Positions 33,217 to 45,069 of a stretch of DNA of 64,000 nt are shown piece after piece (the first letter of the stretch is position 1; each line of letters begins with the position of its first letter). The position numbers and the translations under genes were made by a program. Source of the stretch: Metellina segmentata (Eukaryota > Arthropoda > Arachnida > Araneae > Tetragnathidae); NCBI GenBank assembly GCA_947359465.1, contig OX375881.1, forward strand, positions 123,143,967 to 123,207,966. The letters are read 5' to 3'. The notes under the pieces were generated by a model. The model was not told the DNA's origin. It worked only from the letters and a program-made list of their open reading frames with translations, and searched no databases.

Positions 33217-34035
33217 TTGTCACTTTGGATTAGAATGGGTTTAGTTAGAATGTTCAAGGAGATAAGGACAGAGGGAGCCAGTGAGGAGTTCTATGTGGAA
33301 TGTGACTTGTGTGGGAATATGGTTGAGGCAGGAAAGGGTGGTGAGAGTCGGGTTAAAATGTCAGAGAAGGTTGTATTTACATGCAAAAGTTGCTTAGAGG
33401 TGGGTGATTTGAGGAAGGAGCTGGAGGCTTTGAAGGTGAGGTCTGCAGAGGGAGTGGATAAGGGCGTTCAATGTGTAGACTTGGGACATGTAGATCAGCG
33501 GGATGAGGTTGATAAGGTAACTAGAGGGGTTGTTGTTGGTGATTCAATGGTTAGGGTTTTGGGAGAAATGGTAGGGCGTAAAAAAGCGCAATTTTGCAAG
33601 GTGTTGCTTGCCAGGCGCCAGGGTAAAACATGTAGTTGAGGCAGTTAAGGCAGGTGTAATTAAAGGGGAGGAAAAGGCAGTAGTGTGGGTGGGAATAAAT
33701 GATGTAGAGAGGACCACTAATGTTGAGTTTAAGAGGTAAGCGGAAACACTTTTAAGAGGCATTAAGTATCATGGGGTAGAGGTAACAGTATTAGGATCAC
33801 TACCTAGGTATGGGTTAGGTAATGGGTGGTTAAATCCAAGGGCTAATAAGATGAACGGGTTGTAAAGGGATTTGTGTGAGAGGGAGGAGGTTAGATTTAT
33901 AGATGTTTGGAAGGAGTGTAGGAGGGATTGGATAAGCATGGGCAATTTGCATTTAAGCCTGATAGGTAATAGGGAGGTTGGTAAGCGGGTTTTGAACATT
34001 GTGGAGTCAAAAAACAAGAATACAAGCAGGGTTGG
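33217..34035 (+). pseudogene. CR1 ORF1 (zinc-finger-like plus SGNH esterase-like), frameshifted
   Basis: The first frame (33217-33639) has cysteine pairs CDLCGNM and CKSC, then VVVGDSMVRVLGEM, whose GDS matches SGNH hydrolase block I. A shift near 33600 moves to the frame with CLPGARVKHVVEA and VVWVGINDVE (the GxND block). LHLSLIGNREVGKRV follows in 33872-34054 and corresponds to the last block. Esterase-like ORF1 proteins are known from CR1/L2 elements. There are at least one shift and two stops. Confidence 0.75.
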
Positions 34036-34189
34036 GAAGGACATAGAGGGTTGACAGTACATAGTAATTGCTTAGGAAAACTAACAGGGTCAAAATTGCA
34101 GGAGACAAACAATACAAAGGGGAAGTGCAATGTAAGGGAGAAAAACAATACCAAGACAAATAATACAAGGGGAAAGTGCAATATAAGGG

Positions 34190-36959
34190 TGAAAAATAAG
34201 CTAAAAGAATTTTATTGTAATGCTTGCAGTGTGAGAAATAAAATGGATGAGCTCAAGGCAATTGCACAAGCAGAGGATATAGATATCATTGGGATTACTA
34301 AAAGTTGGGCAAGCAGTGAAGATGCACAAATTTTAGAATTAAGTGGATTCACAATGTTTAGGGAGGACAGAGTGAATAGGAAAGGGGGTGGTGTTTTGAT
34401 TTACGTGAGAGAATTTTTAAACTGTACGGAAATAAAGTTAAATAGTAAAACTGATGGTATAGAATCAGTCTGGGTGAAACTGAATGCAGACAAAGGCAAA
34501 GGACTAATTCTGGGTAATATATAGAGACCTCTTGTTTGTAGTGAAGAGCAGGAAAAGGGCATGTGCAATCTGATAAACAAAGCATGTCAAAAAGGAGAAT
34601 TAATTTTAATGGGGGACTATAACTATCCAAATATTGACTGGACAAACAATCTAGCTACAAATGGGAAAGGGGCAGAATTTTTGGAAGTGATACAGGATTG
34701 TTTTTTGTACCAGATGGTGTATGAGGATACTAGGGACAATGCAATATTGGATTGGATTTTCAGCAATGATGAGGATAGGGTGCAGGATTTGGTTATAGGT
34801 GAGCCATTGGGAGAAAGTGATCATAGAAGTATCAGATTAAGTATAAATGTTCAGTCAGCATACACAATTAATAGTAGGATAATTCCAAATTTCAGAAAGG
34901 TAAATTTTCATAAGATAAGGGAAGAGTTAAAGGAAACATTCAAAGGAGGATTATTAGCACCGCATCATTCTGAACAATGGGAGGAATTAAAGAATAAGTT
35001 AGACAGGGTGTTAAAAAAACATGTAACGTTAAAAAAAAAAAGGAAAATCTAGAAAATTGCTCCCTATGTGGTTTTCAGGGGAAACACACAAAGCTTTAAA
35101 ATTAAAACAAAGAACATACAGGGTATATAAAAGCACTGGTAACGACAGGGACATGGAGGCATATCAGAAAGCCAGAAAGGAGTTTAAAACTATTAGTCGG
35201 AAGCAAAAGGTGTCCTTGGAGGAAAAATTAGCAAGGGAAATAAATATAAAACCAAAATAATTTTTTGCATATGCAAGTGGTAAAAATAAATTTAGTACTA
35301 CACTGGGCCCGTTGGAGGGGAGGGGAGGTGAATTAATTTAAGACGAGGTGGGAATGCCAAACGTGTAAAATGACTTTTTTCTGGGGGTTTTCAATGGTAA
35401 CTATAATTTAAAAAAGGATCCCAAGGATGGAGCCTTTGCAGGGGGTATAATTAAAGAATGCAAATTTAACAGGGAAGAAATAGTACATCAGTTGAAAAGA
35501 ATTAAGCCATCTAAAGCACCAGGGCCAGACGATATTTATCCGAGAGTACTAGTGGAATGCGCGGAAGAATTGGGGGAAGTAATTCACACGATATTTAATT
35601 CAACATGTAGCACGGGTTGGGTACCAATGGATTGGAAGTTGGCCAACATAACTCCAATTTTCAAAAAGGGAATACAAAATGATCCGGACAACTATAGACC
35701 AGTAAGTCTAACATCAGTAATTTTCAAAATATTTTAATCTCTGTTAAAAAAGCATATAATGTTATGCTTGGAGAAAGGGGGACTGTTATCAGAGAATTAG
35801 TATTTGTTTAGGAAGGGCAGATACTGCTCTACAAACCTTTTGAAGTTCTACGAAAAAATTACTGAGGAGCTGGATAATAAGAGCAGTGTGGATATCATGT
35901 ACATATATTTTCAAAAGGCTTTTGATAAATTACCTCATGAGGCATTACTGTTTAAATTGGAAAGGCTGGGGATTCAGGGAAAAACATTAATATGGATAAA
36001 GAATTGGTTATCGGATAGAAATCAGAGAGTGTAGGTAAAAGGAAATTATTCACAGTGGACAGAAGTTATAAGTAGGGTGCCTCAGGGATCAGTTTTGGGA
36101 CCAATTTTATTTATAATTTTCATAGATGATATAAGTCAGGGGATCAAGAATAGAATCAGTATATTTGCAGATGACTTAAAAATATGGGCGACAGTGGATA
36201 CAAAGTTACAGATAGAAAATTAACAAGGGGATTTTGATAAGATATCCGAATGGGCTGTAAAATGGGGTATGTCATTTAATGTAGGGAAATGTAAAGTTCT
36301 GCATATGGGTTACAGGAACAGTGGAGCCGAGTACTGTCTGCAGGGAGTAAAGGTAAAGGAGGGAGAAACAGTCAATGATCTTGGGGTGATAATTCACAGG
36401 GATTTTAAAATGGGTCACCAATGTTCAGCTGCGGGTAAAAAGGCTAATAGGTTATTGGGGTATATTAAAAAGACTGTAACTTCAAGGGATAAGAATATAA
36501 TCTTGCCGTTATATAAGGGTTTAGTAAGACCACATATAGAATATGCTGTACAATTCTGGGCTCCATATATGAGAAAGGACATAGAATCAATTGAAAGGGT
36601 TCAGCACAGAGCTACAAAAATAATAAAGGGGCTAGCAAATTTCGACTATAATGAACGTTTAAGTAAGCTAAACATGTATACACTGGAAAGAAGAAGAAGG
36701 AAGGGTGATTTGATTCAGCTTTTCAAGTTTGTAAAACAAGGGGACACAGAGGGCTTAAATTTCAATAGGGATAACAGAACAAGGGGCCATGGGTATAAAT
36801 TGAATAAGACACATTTTAAATCGGGATTTAAGGAAAAACTACTACTTTAATAGGGTAATAGACAGTTGGAACGCGTTGCCAGAAAATATAGTTAATTCAA
36901 AGGGAGTGTACGAATTTAAGATACAATTGGATAGTCAGTGGGAATTGGGGAATTCATAA
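34190..36959 (+). pseudogene. CR1 ORF2: APE endonuclease and reverse transcriptase, broken
   Basis: The APE domain is seen as FYCNACSVRNKMDELKAIA, IIGITKSWAS, MGDYNYPNIDW and LGESDHRSI. The usual catalytic Glu in GIT(E)SW is Lys. RT is seen as KAPGPDDIYPRVL, NYRPVSLTSV, FQKAFDKLPHEAL and IFADDLKIWATVD (the FADD active site), then the C-terminal region with YRNSGAEYCLQGVKVKEGET and FWAPYMRKD. In-frame stops lie near 34522, 35050, 35257, 35735, 36032 and 36221. Frames are otherwise co-linear over the 900-residue length typical for the family. Confidence 0.88.
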
Positions 36960-37025
36960 ACAAAGGACCAGCCTTGTTGGGCTCGAGCCTGTAGCTGGTC
37001 GTCAATATTTGTATTTGTATTTGTA

Positions 37026-37756
37026 TTATATTACTATCAAACAGAATTTGCATTTAGCGGATGACAATGTATTGGATAAAACTGATAAATTGGCTGAAGT
37101 TCGTCCTGTGTGTAAATATTTTTTCTGCCAATTTCATGCAGTGGTGTGTGTTTTTTCATCAAATCTTTCTATCGATGAACAAATGATACCTTATTTCGGT
37201 AGACATTCGTGCAAAATGTTTCTGAAAGGAAAACCCGTTCGTTTCGGTTTTAAAGTTTTGCATTTGTGTTCTTCTGAAGGGTACTTATATCATTTTGATA
37301 TATACTCGGGTAAATATGCAGATAAAACGACGGATCTGGGTTAAGTGGAAATGTGTTTTAAGTGTAGTCGAAGTTCCTTCAAACCACTATGTATACTTTG
37401 ACAACTTTTTACATCCCATATGTTGTTGTCGAAATTGAAAAAGTCGTGGTTTCATGCCACTGGAATGATCCGTGACAACAAGTTAGGAAAATGTCGTATT
37501 ACACCTGTAATAAAAATTAAAAAAGAACAACGTGGAACATATGACTTTATTCTTTGATAAGGAACATAGTATCGTAATAGTTCATTGGAACGAAAATTCC
37601 GTTGGAACTCTATGGCCACCAACTTTGATGCAGTCAATCCATCTTCAATGGCCAAGAGATACTCAATAAAATAAAGAAATCCGCATTTATAAAGCTACCT
37701 AAACTCATCGGGGATTACAACAAACATATGGGTGGTGTGGACCTGCTTGATCACTT
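37026..37756 (+). pseudogene. piggyBac transposase, C-terminal part
   Basis: After the CR1 tail the piggyBac reading resumes with NQNLHLADDNVLDKTDKLAEVR, LSIDEQMIPYFGRHSCKMF (with the conserved Asp of piggyBac), RFGFKVLHLCSSEGYLYHFD, FDNFFTSHMLL, and finally KLIGDYNKHMGGVDLLDHL. Stops occur at 37342 and 37554 and a shift lies near 37620. The match ends abruptly at about 37756, where another retroelement begins, so the element's 3' end is gone. Confidence 0.85.
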
Positions 37757-40235
37757 GTAAAATTCTGGAATCACTTTATCCGTGTAACAACTGCAACAGT
37801 CTAATGGTAGAAGAATTTACCAATACGCCAAGTGACCCAGACTTCTCCAAAGATGAGGTCAATAGAACTATAAACTATCTTCCGAAAGGCAAAGCACCTG
37901 GATATGATGGTATAGATAATCTGGTGTTGCAAATAATCAATAACAAATTTCCAGAACTCCTATATGCTTTCTTCAATAAATGTCTAAATCTTGCAACCTT
38001 TCCTAAGTCCCTAAAAATCGGAATTATTATTATTTTCCACAAGGCGGGAAGAAAACACGATGAAATAAAATCATATCGACCAATTTCCCTTCTGCCAACT
38101 ATTGGAAAAGCTTAGGAGAGATTGCTTGTGCAAAGATTAACTTATCATCAAGTTGAAAACAAAGAAAGGCATGCACTCCAATTTGGTTTCAAGGAGGGCT
38201 CATCTGTTGACAGTGCTCTAGAAACCTTACTAAACAGAATTAATGAAGATAAAAAGAAAAAACTGCACGTAGCTGTTGTGTCGGTTGATATTGAGGGGGG
38301 CATTCGACAATCTTAACTACAATGTTATCAAAAACAAACTAGCGAAATCTAAATGCCCTTCCAATATTAAAAATACTCTTGCTAAAGTCCTCGAGGATAG
38401 AAAAGTAATGCAAAAAAAAAAGATAGAAAAGTCATGACAAGCGAAAGTCCAGCAATCAAGAAACAAGGAAAAGGCTGTCCATAGGGATCGTGCAGCGGAC
38501 CAGTGCTGTGGAATATCGTGGCCGATGAAGCATTGGATCTACCATGGCCTGAAGGAGTCCACATGCAAGCATTTGCTGACGACTTTGCCTTTGTAATAGC
38601 GGCAAAATCAGAGCGCAAATTAGGTGAGCTAGCCACAAATGCACTAGATCTGTTAAAAACCTGGACAGATCAGCAAGGTCTGAACGTGTGTCCGAAGAAA
38701 AGACTAAATACCTCCTCCTTAGTAATCTCTCGAGAGGACCTTCCATCTACTGGAATAAACGAAGATTAAACGAACTAGTACACTAAACTACCTAGGACTT
38801 ATACTAGACGAGAAACTAAATTGGGCGGCTCATGTACAAACTATAGGACAAAAAGCCATGTTCCAATTTCAAATGCTACAAAGAATAGCTGGAACGAGAT
38901 GGGGAATAGGGCATAAATTTCGCAAGCTGCTGTACAAAACAGTGACTGAAAGAATGTTGAGTCACGGTGCAGTGGTCTGGTGTCACAACCTAACTCAACG
39001 CACTGTAAGAAAGTTAAATGGGATACAAAGAAAATTTCTGATCTCAATAACAGAAAGTTACAGAACAGCACCCACTATGGCCCTTCAAACAATTGCGGGA
39101 ATTGCACCACTGCATCTTTCACTTCAAAAAGAAGCGGTGTGCGTCAAAATGAGAATGAAAATAAGTACAAAGCTTGGAGATGCAAAGTATGACAAAGATG
39201 ACTACGAGGAAAGAGCGATAGGCTGGTCTATACATCCAGCTAAAACTCTTTCGAATGACAGAATAAATCCTGCAGTGGGAGTTCTTCATTCCGGCATAAG
39301 CTACTATACCGATGGCTCTAAAATGGAGAAGAGAGTGGGAAGTGCATTCTGCGCTATTCAAGAAGGGCGCATAACACAACAAGGGTCCACGAGAATGCAG
39401 GACAATAATTCCGTTTTCCAGGCGGAGATTTATGGAATTCTTTCAGCCATAAAAGGAGCAGAAGCAAGAGCAGGCAAAAATGTCAAGATCTGGTCAGACA
39501 ATCGAGCTGGTCTCCTGGTACTTAAAAACTCCAAGACGCCTAGTCCATTGGCACGAGAAATTCAACTCTTATTATGCAACAACAAGGAAATTTGCTAAGG
39601 ATGGATTAAGGCTCATGCGGGTCACGATGGAAACGAAGAAGCAGATAGATTAGCAAAAGAGGCAACAACAATGGAATGCGTAGATGAAGGGGTGAAATGG
39701 CCCAAGAGCCATTACAGAAAGGAAACCACTAGCTGGCTACTTGATGCATGGCAGAATGAATGGGACGAAGGAGAAACAGGCAGGACGGTGCACGATGTGT
39801 TACCAAAAGTGTCACTAAAATCATCAAGTTGGACCAGGGAAGAGACACTTTTCTTCACAGGGCACGGCCCATTCCCATCCTACCTAACGAGGTTTAAGAA
39901 AATCAAGTCCGAAAACTGCTCATGTGGTGAAATTGGCACACCTCTAGATTACATCACAGTTTGCCCCCTTACAACCTCATGGCATATGAGAACACCTGCC
40001 GACCACCTAAAAATTACATGGCTCAGGAACATTGCATGCAACAAGGGCTCGAGGGTTAAAATTATTAACATGGTGAGATTCATTGAAAATCATCAGGACT
40101 TGATTATCCTAAGAAAAACGAACTTTTTTCTCACCTTGCATTATGTATATATATATTTATAATGTAACCTAGTATAATGATTTAATGTATTTACTGTATA
40201 GATGTAAGGATGTATAAATGTAATGTAATGTGCTC
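37757..40235 (+). mobile_element. 5'-truncated non-LTR retrotransposon with RNase H
   Basis: The element starts inside the RT domain, directly after piggyBac sequence, and ends near ATGTAATGTAATGTG (40210-40233), a short repeat-like tail. The RT plus RNase H plus cysteine motif order fits the R1/I/LOA group. The 5' truncation is normal for target-primed insertion. Confidence 0.78.
37805..40162 (+). pseudogene. RT-RNase H polyprotein of R1/I-group element
   Basis: RT is seen as LPKGKAPGYDGIDNLVLQ, SYRPISLLPTIGKA, QFGFKEGSSVDSALE and MQAFADDFAFVIA. After several breaks comes the RNase H domain: YYTDGSKMEKRVGSAF, FQAEIYGILSAI, IWSDNRAGLLVL and HAGHDGNEEADRLAKEA, giving the D-E-D-D set. The C-terminus has CSCGEIGTPLDYITVCP, a zinc-binding-like motif. 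Stops or shifts occur near 38113, 38310, 38490, 38767 and 39596. The RT catalytic FADD is intact. Confidence 0.87.
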
Positions 40236-40249
40236 TAACATTCTGGGTA

Positions 40250-40880
40250 GACATATCACCTTGGTCCCGCTATAATCTGGACTACAACGATGCCTACCCA
40301 TCAGACGCTACAGTAGTGAACGCAATCTCCCGGATGTTTTATTCAGCGTCATACTGTCGAACGCCGGTTGTTTTGGTCTGAGGCGCTATTGGATATCATG
40401 GGCAATCCCGTCTACTCCAATTTGTGGTGACATTAAACAGTGGGAGCTACGTCATAGGTCCTACCTCTCCTGCAACGCATTACTGGAGCTGTATTTCAGA
40501 ACGACAATGCCCGTTCGTTGCCGTAAATGTTGCTCGAAATGTACAGGCCTTTTACAGTGCACCACAGATTCCACTTCTTCCATGGCCTGCACGTTCACCG
40601 TATATGTCTCCCATTGATCATGTCTAGGATTACATCGGTCAGCGACTCGCTCGTTCCGCTCGTCACGCAGAGAGTACGACTGAACTTTAGCATCAGATAG
40701 AGGCCATCTGGAATGCCATTCCTCAGCATGACATTCAGAATCTGTAAGCTTCGTTTCCACGACGTGTACGACGTAGCGGCTGCAGAAGATATTAATTTTC
40801 GGTATCATTTTTATTCTATTGCTCTATAAATTTGTTTATTTTAACCACTATAAGTAATACGTGGAATAAACTTCATTTAA
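40250..40880 (+). pseudogene. Tc1-like transposase remnant
   Basis: Fragments in shifting frames include FQNDNAR (region of the second Asp), IPLLPWPARSPYMSPIDHV (the third catalytic residue reads Asp instead of Glu, followed by a stop), IGQRLARSARHAESTTEL and a final SFPRRVRR. The N-terminal domain and the first Asp are not clearly present. It is the older and most decayed of four Tc1 traces in the window. Confidence 0.75.
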
Positions 40881-43439
40881 TTCTGTTGATTCTTTCCTAG
40901 TGTTTCAATTTCCCCCCCTCTCTCTCTCTCTGAGTGGAAGCAATCCCCTCCGTACCGAGTTACTTAAAACCCATAACGGATTGGCAGGGACAGCCTCAAA
41001 TGAGAAAACGAAAGAAGATCCGGGCATGTGAGAAGCACGCTAGGTGCGCCAGGTTATCCAATACGTGGTTCGAGTCCCCCGACAGCCTGCAAGCCCCTCC
41101 ACCCCCCCCCCCCCCCAGCGTCATAAGGTGTCCGTTACAGCTCACAGTTATCATTCAACATGGGGCCGTCGTGCTCAAACACTAGATTCATCATGCTCAG
41201 CTCAAGAGAGAAGCTATCAGAAACATCAGAGTTCATCGCATTGGCGACCCCAGTCGTGAGTCGAGCTGGATTGCTCTCATCACTGAGTGGGGAGTACGTC
41301 ACTCACAGGAAGGAAGCTCAAACCTCCGGGCATCTACTAGGAGGGCGCCCCCACCTCAGTAGCCCAGCAGGACAGCAGACTGTTCTCTCACCCTATATGT
41401 CCAGCCCGTGGGCGGTAGTACCGAATTCATAATCCATGGTGATATGTAGACCTTTGCCGCCTACCAGATAGTCTAAATTCGTAAGTGAGCATGTATTAGC
41501 CTAGAGTAGGTACGGAGAGACAAACCTCCAGCCATCCTTGTTACCAATTGGCACGTCGAGGAGGTTCCTGCCGCTACTTCATCAGAAGGTTAACGACCTG
41601 CCCCTATCCGCTCGAGTCACTACTCCCAAGCTAGCCTACAGCCTTTTCCGAACCAATAACCAGCCGTCGGAAAGTAATCCGAATCGCCAGGCGTTAACCG
41701 GCAGACCGCCAGCCCACAGCAAGGCACCTCCGAATAAAATGACCAGCACTCTGCCCAGCGCCAAAATCGCCCACCGCCCACCATCGGCTATTCCGGCCTA
41801 TTCTGTGGAAACCGAGATTACCGGTGAAAGCACTCCCGGCCCCCACCGGCATTCCGTTTGGTCAAGTGATCTCACGGTCCAAGCGGCGAGCGTCTGCCGA
41901 TTTCAATTCTGGACCACAACTTCATAAAAGCCTGAGCACCCGGCTGCCTTTCGGCGTCACCAGACAACGCCTTAGCGATCTCTGGTTAGAGCGGTTCAGC
42001 CACTCTCAATTTTCACTAAAAAGTAGTGTATATTTTTAGATAATTTAGATTAATACCTTCTGAGAGCATTTGGTTTGTTGGGTTCTTCGTAACGTAAGTG
42101 CCATACTTGACCTCGCTGTGTAACACGAAAACACACTAGACTGGCATTTCTATTCCTCCATATCCCCAATATCAAGATCCAAAAAATAAAATCGCAAAGA
42201 TGCGAAAAACTAGCAACCTCGCTGAATATCCTTTATTTAATTTACCCCAAATTCACCAAACACCGAAAATGACTACCAATCAGGAAAAACCAAACCCAAT
42301 AACCTCCCCCCCTCCCATTGCACCAACAATCGTGTTCTATCGCCAACCCCATGTCAGGCTAACTCTCTCCAGCTCATTTAGATTCCTGTTCCTTTTTTTT
42401 CCCGAACTTCCTTTGTTCTGCTCCGCCATTTTTTTAAATCCCGGTTTGATCGATGAACACCCAAGTCCAGTTTTCCCGGTTCATTTCCTCCGGGAGAGGA
42501 GCTTTTTTTCCATCGCCTGTTTTGCTAAGGACCTCATATTCTCGAGGGTTCGTCGCTTAGGACCTTCAAGTAGCTCGATCTCTGTGACCGTTGTTTCGCA
42601 ATTCTTTTGTGGGAATTCCCTACAGGGTGATGCAACGGTAATGTCTTTTCGATGCTAAGGGGGAAATTTTTTTGCCTAATGGGAATTCCATACTGATCAG
42701 ACCGTATTATAGGAATCGGAGGGCATTGTATTTCGCTGACTGTTTCTGATGCTTTTGCCTCTTTTATTTTAGTTATTGCATGTTGAGTTAAACTGATACT
42801 TTGAATCGGGTTAGTGCAAAAATTCGTCCCGTTTTCACCGCTTGATTGTATTGCATCTCAAAACCGAAGTGTTATCTACTACACGCTTTTAATCCTTACG
42901 CTGTGGCAGGTAGACAATTGTTATCACAGCAATTTCGTTTACGCCAGCGGCATGGTATAGATCTGTGTACGGTGAATCTTATCCCTTTTAAGTGACCACT
43001 GGCATCGATCACCATTTACGAGCCGTCATCGACTGACCTTCTAGAGGATCCCTCCCTGTCGACCGTGAGGTGAACGCTTTGGTGGAAAGGCAGAAGGTCG
43101 CTCTGATGATATACGCCATACATTACTATGAAAGGAAAGCGTCGAAATGCCACTCAAGGCTCTATCGCTCAAGTTAGGTAAATAGGTAAGAGGGGTAGGT
43201 CGGACGTGCAGGCGAAAGAGCCGTGCCTGGAGATGATCGGAAATGTCTAAGCGACGCAGCTTAACGGTTAAAATTTATATGTTATTTGAAAGAATGAATG
43301 GCCAACGAGTACTTGGGAAAAAATATTGTGTTAGTGGGTTGTGTTTTTAAAATTTTTAAAGAATTAAATCTGGCAGAAAATAAGGATAATTTTTGACCTA
43401 TTGTGCTTTGTTATTTCCGAAAAGGCATGAATATTCCGC
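40881..43439. other. GC-richer block without assignable genes
   Basis: The composition is clearly higher in GC at 40950-42000 and again at 42290-43250. A CT run lies at 40914-40932 and a C run at 41099-41117. A tRNA box B-like string, GTGGTTCGAGTCC, is at 41064. Frames at 41538-41927 (129 codons) and 42200-42658 (152 codons) are rich in Pro, Ser and Phe and match no family I know. Exon-like or retroelement leader sequence is possible. Confidence 0.35.
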
Positions 43440-43505
43440 ATGACGATACATCTTATGTATAAATGTCTGGGTCAGTTTTGCTAATGACGAGATACCTCAG
43501 ACACT
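43440..43505. repeat. fragment of the palindrome-unit MITE family
   Basis: CTGGGTCAGTTTTGCTAATGACGAGATACCTC matches one 43-bp unit of the elements at 219-399 and 7871-8050. A weaker half unit (ATGACGATACATCTT) precedes it. Confidence 0.5.
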
Positions 43506-43523
43506 ACGAATCTTTTCTTTGAT

Positions 43524-43583
43524 GGATTGATCCCGGACCGTCGTCAATCTCCCGTTGTGTTGCTCTAGTACGATGCAAATTAA
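43524..43583 (+). mobile_element. SINE tail fragment, opposite to the next copy
   Basis: GATCCCGGACCGTCGTCAATC then CCCGTTGTGTTGCTCTAGTACGA is the inverse of 43620-43666, making a stem of about 45 bp with a loop of about 40 nt. Confidence 0.75.
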
Positions 43584-43606
43584 AATTACCTTACTAATCA
43601 TGAAGG

Positions 43607-43945
43607 AAGTTTTAATAAACGTCGTACTTGAGCAACACAACGGGTTATTGACGACGTTCCGGGATCAATCCCCTAAGGGAAAGATCCGAGGACGACACCA
43701 CGTAATTTCACACCACGGTCAGATGACGAGGCAACACCTGAGCTTGCACCCCACTCTCCAAACTTCCACACCAACCCAACGTGAGGACTCTCGTCCACGA
43801 CAAATTTAAGATACACCAGACGCCTCTACACTACATGCTTACAAGCAGATAAGCTTATAGTGGTAGGATAAACTTATACACAAGTGCTTAAAAACCCAGA
43901 TTAGAACCAGGAACCCCAATCATGAAGTTTTGCAACCTATCATAG
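43607..43945 (-). mobile_element. tRNA-derived SINE
   Basis: Long similarity with 62036-62290: ACGTCGTACT.GAGCAACACAACGGG, GGGATCA.TCCC.TAAGGGAAAGATCC, GGTCAGATGACGA.GCAACA, CACCCCACTCTCCAAACTTC and ACCAACCCAACGTGAGGA. The tRNA-like head at the right (GATTAGAACCAGGAACC, 43898-43914) has decayed. The 84-codon plus frame here is incidental. Confidence 0.8.
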
Positions 43946-44190
43946 CATATCATTTCTAAGCTCCTTGTTCAACGTAACAGAAAAAAATTAGAATCTGGTT
44001 TTGAAGTTATAAAAGTAAATTTAATTTATTCGACTGAATTTTTTGATTTATTTGATGCTATAAATGTCAACTGTGAAAATGAAAAATTTTAAAACTTAGC
44101 CGTGGGAGCAAGAAGAAATAAACGAAACTATCTGTAATTTAAAGCTAGAACTGCGTAAAAAACTTACGAAAATTAGATCTAGGGTCAAAA
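43946..44190. other. possible upstream part of the BEL/Pao remnant
   Basis: AT-rich with stops in all frames. It may contain the decayed gag start, but no motif can be shown. Confidence 0.25.
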
Positions 44191-44515
44191 TCAAATTTCA
44201 ATAGGTGTTCAGAAGCGAATGTGAAATTACCTCGGTTTTCATTGCCTACGTTTTCCGGCAATATTCATGAATGGCTTTCTTTTAGTGATATTTTCAAGAT
44301 CACCGCACATCAAAATTAAACTTTGTCTGATGCGATGAAATTGCAGTGCCTAAAGGTGTCACTAAAAGGCGATGCTTTCCGGATAATTCAGTCAATTTGA
44401 ATAGTAGATGTAAACTATGAGCTTGCGTTTTCACTCTTAGTAGAGCGATATTCGTATAAAAGGGAGCTCATCTTAAGAGAATGTTTAATGCTTCAAACAT
44501 AAAAAATCAGTCCCC
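44191..44515 (+). pseudogene. BEL/Pao gag remnant (DUF1759-like)
   Basis: The plus strand reads LPRFSLPTFSGNIHEWLSF, SDIFKITAHQ, then after a stop TLSDAMKLQCLKVSLKGDAF and, after another stop, NYELAFSLLVERYSYKREL. This motif order (LPxFSG, W..F.D.F, KL.YLK..LKG.A, LL.ERYG) is that of the gag region in BEL/Pao retrotransposons. At least two stops interrupt it. No RT or LTR was found nearby. Confidence 0.78.
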
Positions 44516-45069
44516 ATCTGCTATGGTAAATGAGTTACGTTAAATTAAAATGGGTAGTTATACGTTGTACTTCAAATATATTTCAAAATTTGTTACAGAT
44601 TTTCATTGATAGACGATTAAAATAAATTAACTTTTATATTTGTTTTTAGGGTTTCATGGATGTTATTGTAAGCAGTGCACCATAGTTAAGTAAATTCATC
44701 TATCATTCTAAATTGGTACGTGGTTTCCATTTAGAAAACCGAATCTCTGAATTTAAAATAGTGCCATAATTGTTCGATTTAAAAATGAATGTCTGTTGGA
44801 TAAAAGAGAATTTTTAAAAACAAGACTTTGTTGATCTTGGAATAATGTCACATTTAGTAATTTTCAAAACTTGAAGTCTTTTTGTCTTAGTGACAGAAAG
44901 TCCAGGTTACTTATTCTACAAATTGAAGCTGTTCTCACGCAACTTGGATACATGTGAATTATTCGTTTAAAGCAGTGATTTTCTTTTTGCAAATGCGCTG
45001 TAAAATCAATCTTCTTTTTATTTAAAAAAATAATCTATCGAGTTTAATTTGTCCACACTGATGACATTT

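Larger units (their letters stand above)
32885..37025 (+). mobile_element. CR1-type non-LTR retrotransposon, near full length
   Basis: The order is a 5' region with a three-copy tandem repeat, ORF1 with an esterase-like domain, ORF2 with APE endonuclease and RT, and a 3' end of ATTTGT repeats (37003-37025) instead of poly-A. That layout and the RT type are characteristic of CR1. It sits inside piggyBac. Its 3' part is nearly identical to the minus-strand copy at 49889-51142. Multiple stops and shifts make it inactive. Confidence 0.88.

Noticed and set aside
41023..41085. Possible tRNA gene or SINE head (GTGGTTCGAGTCC box B-like)
   Set aside because: No convincing box A at the right distance and no acceptor stem pairing.
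42200..42658. 152-codon plus-strand frame as a gene
   Set aside because: Low-complexity Pro/Phe/Ser content with no family resemblance; reported only as part of an unassigned block.
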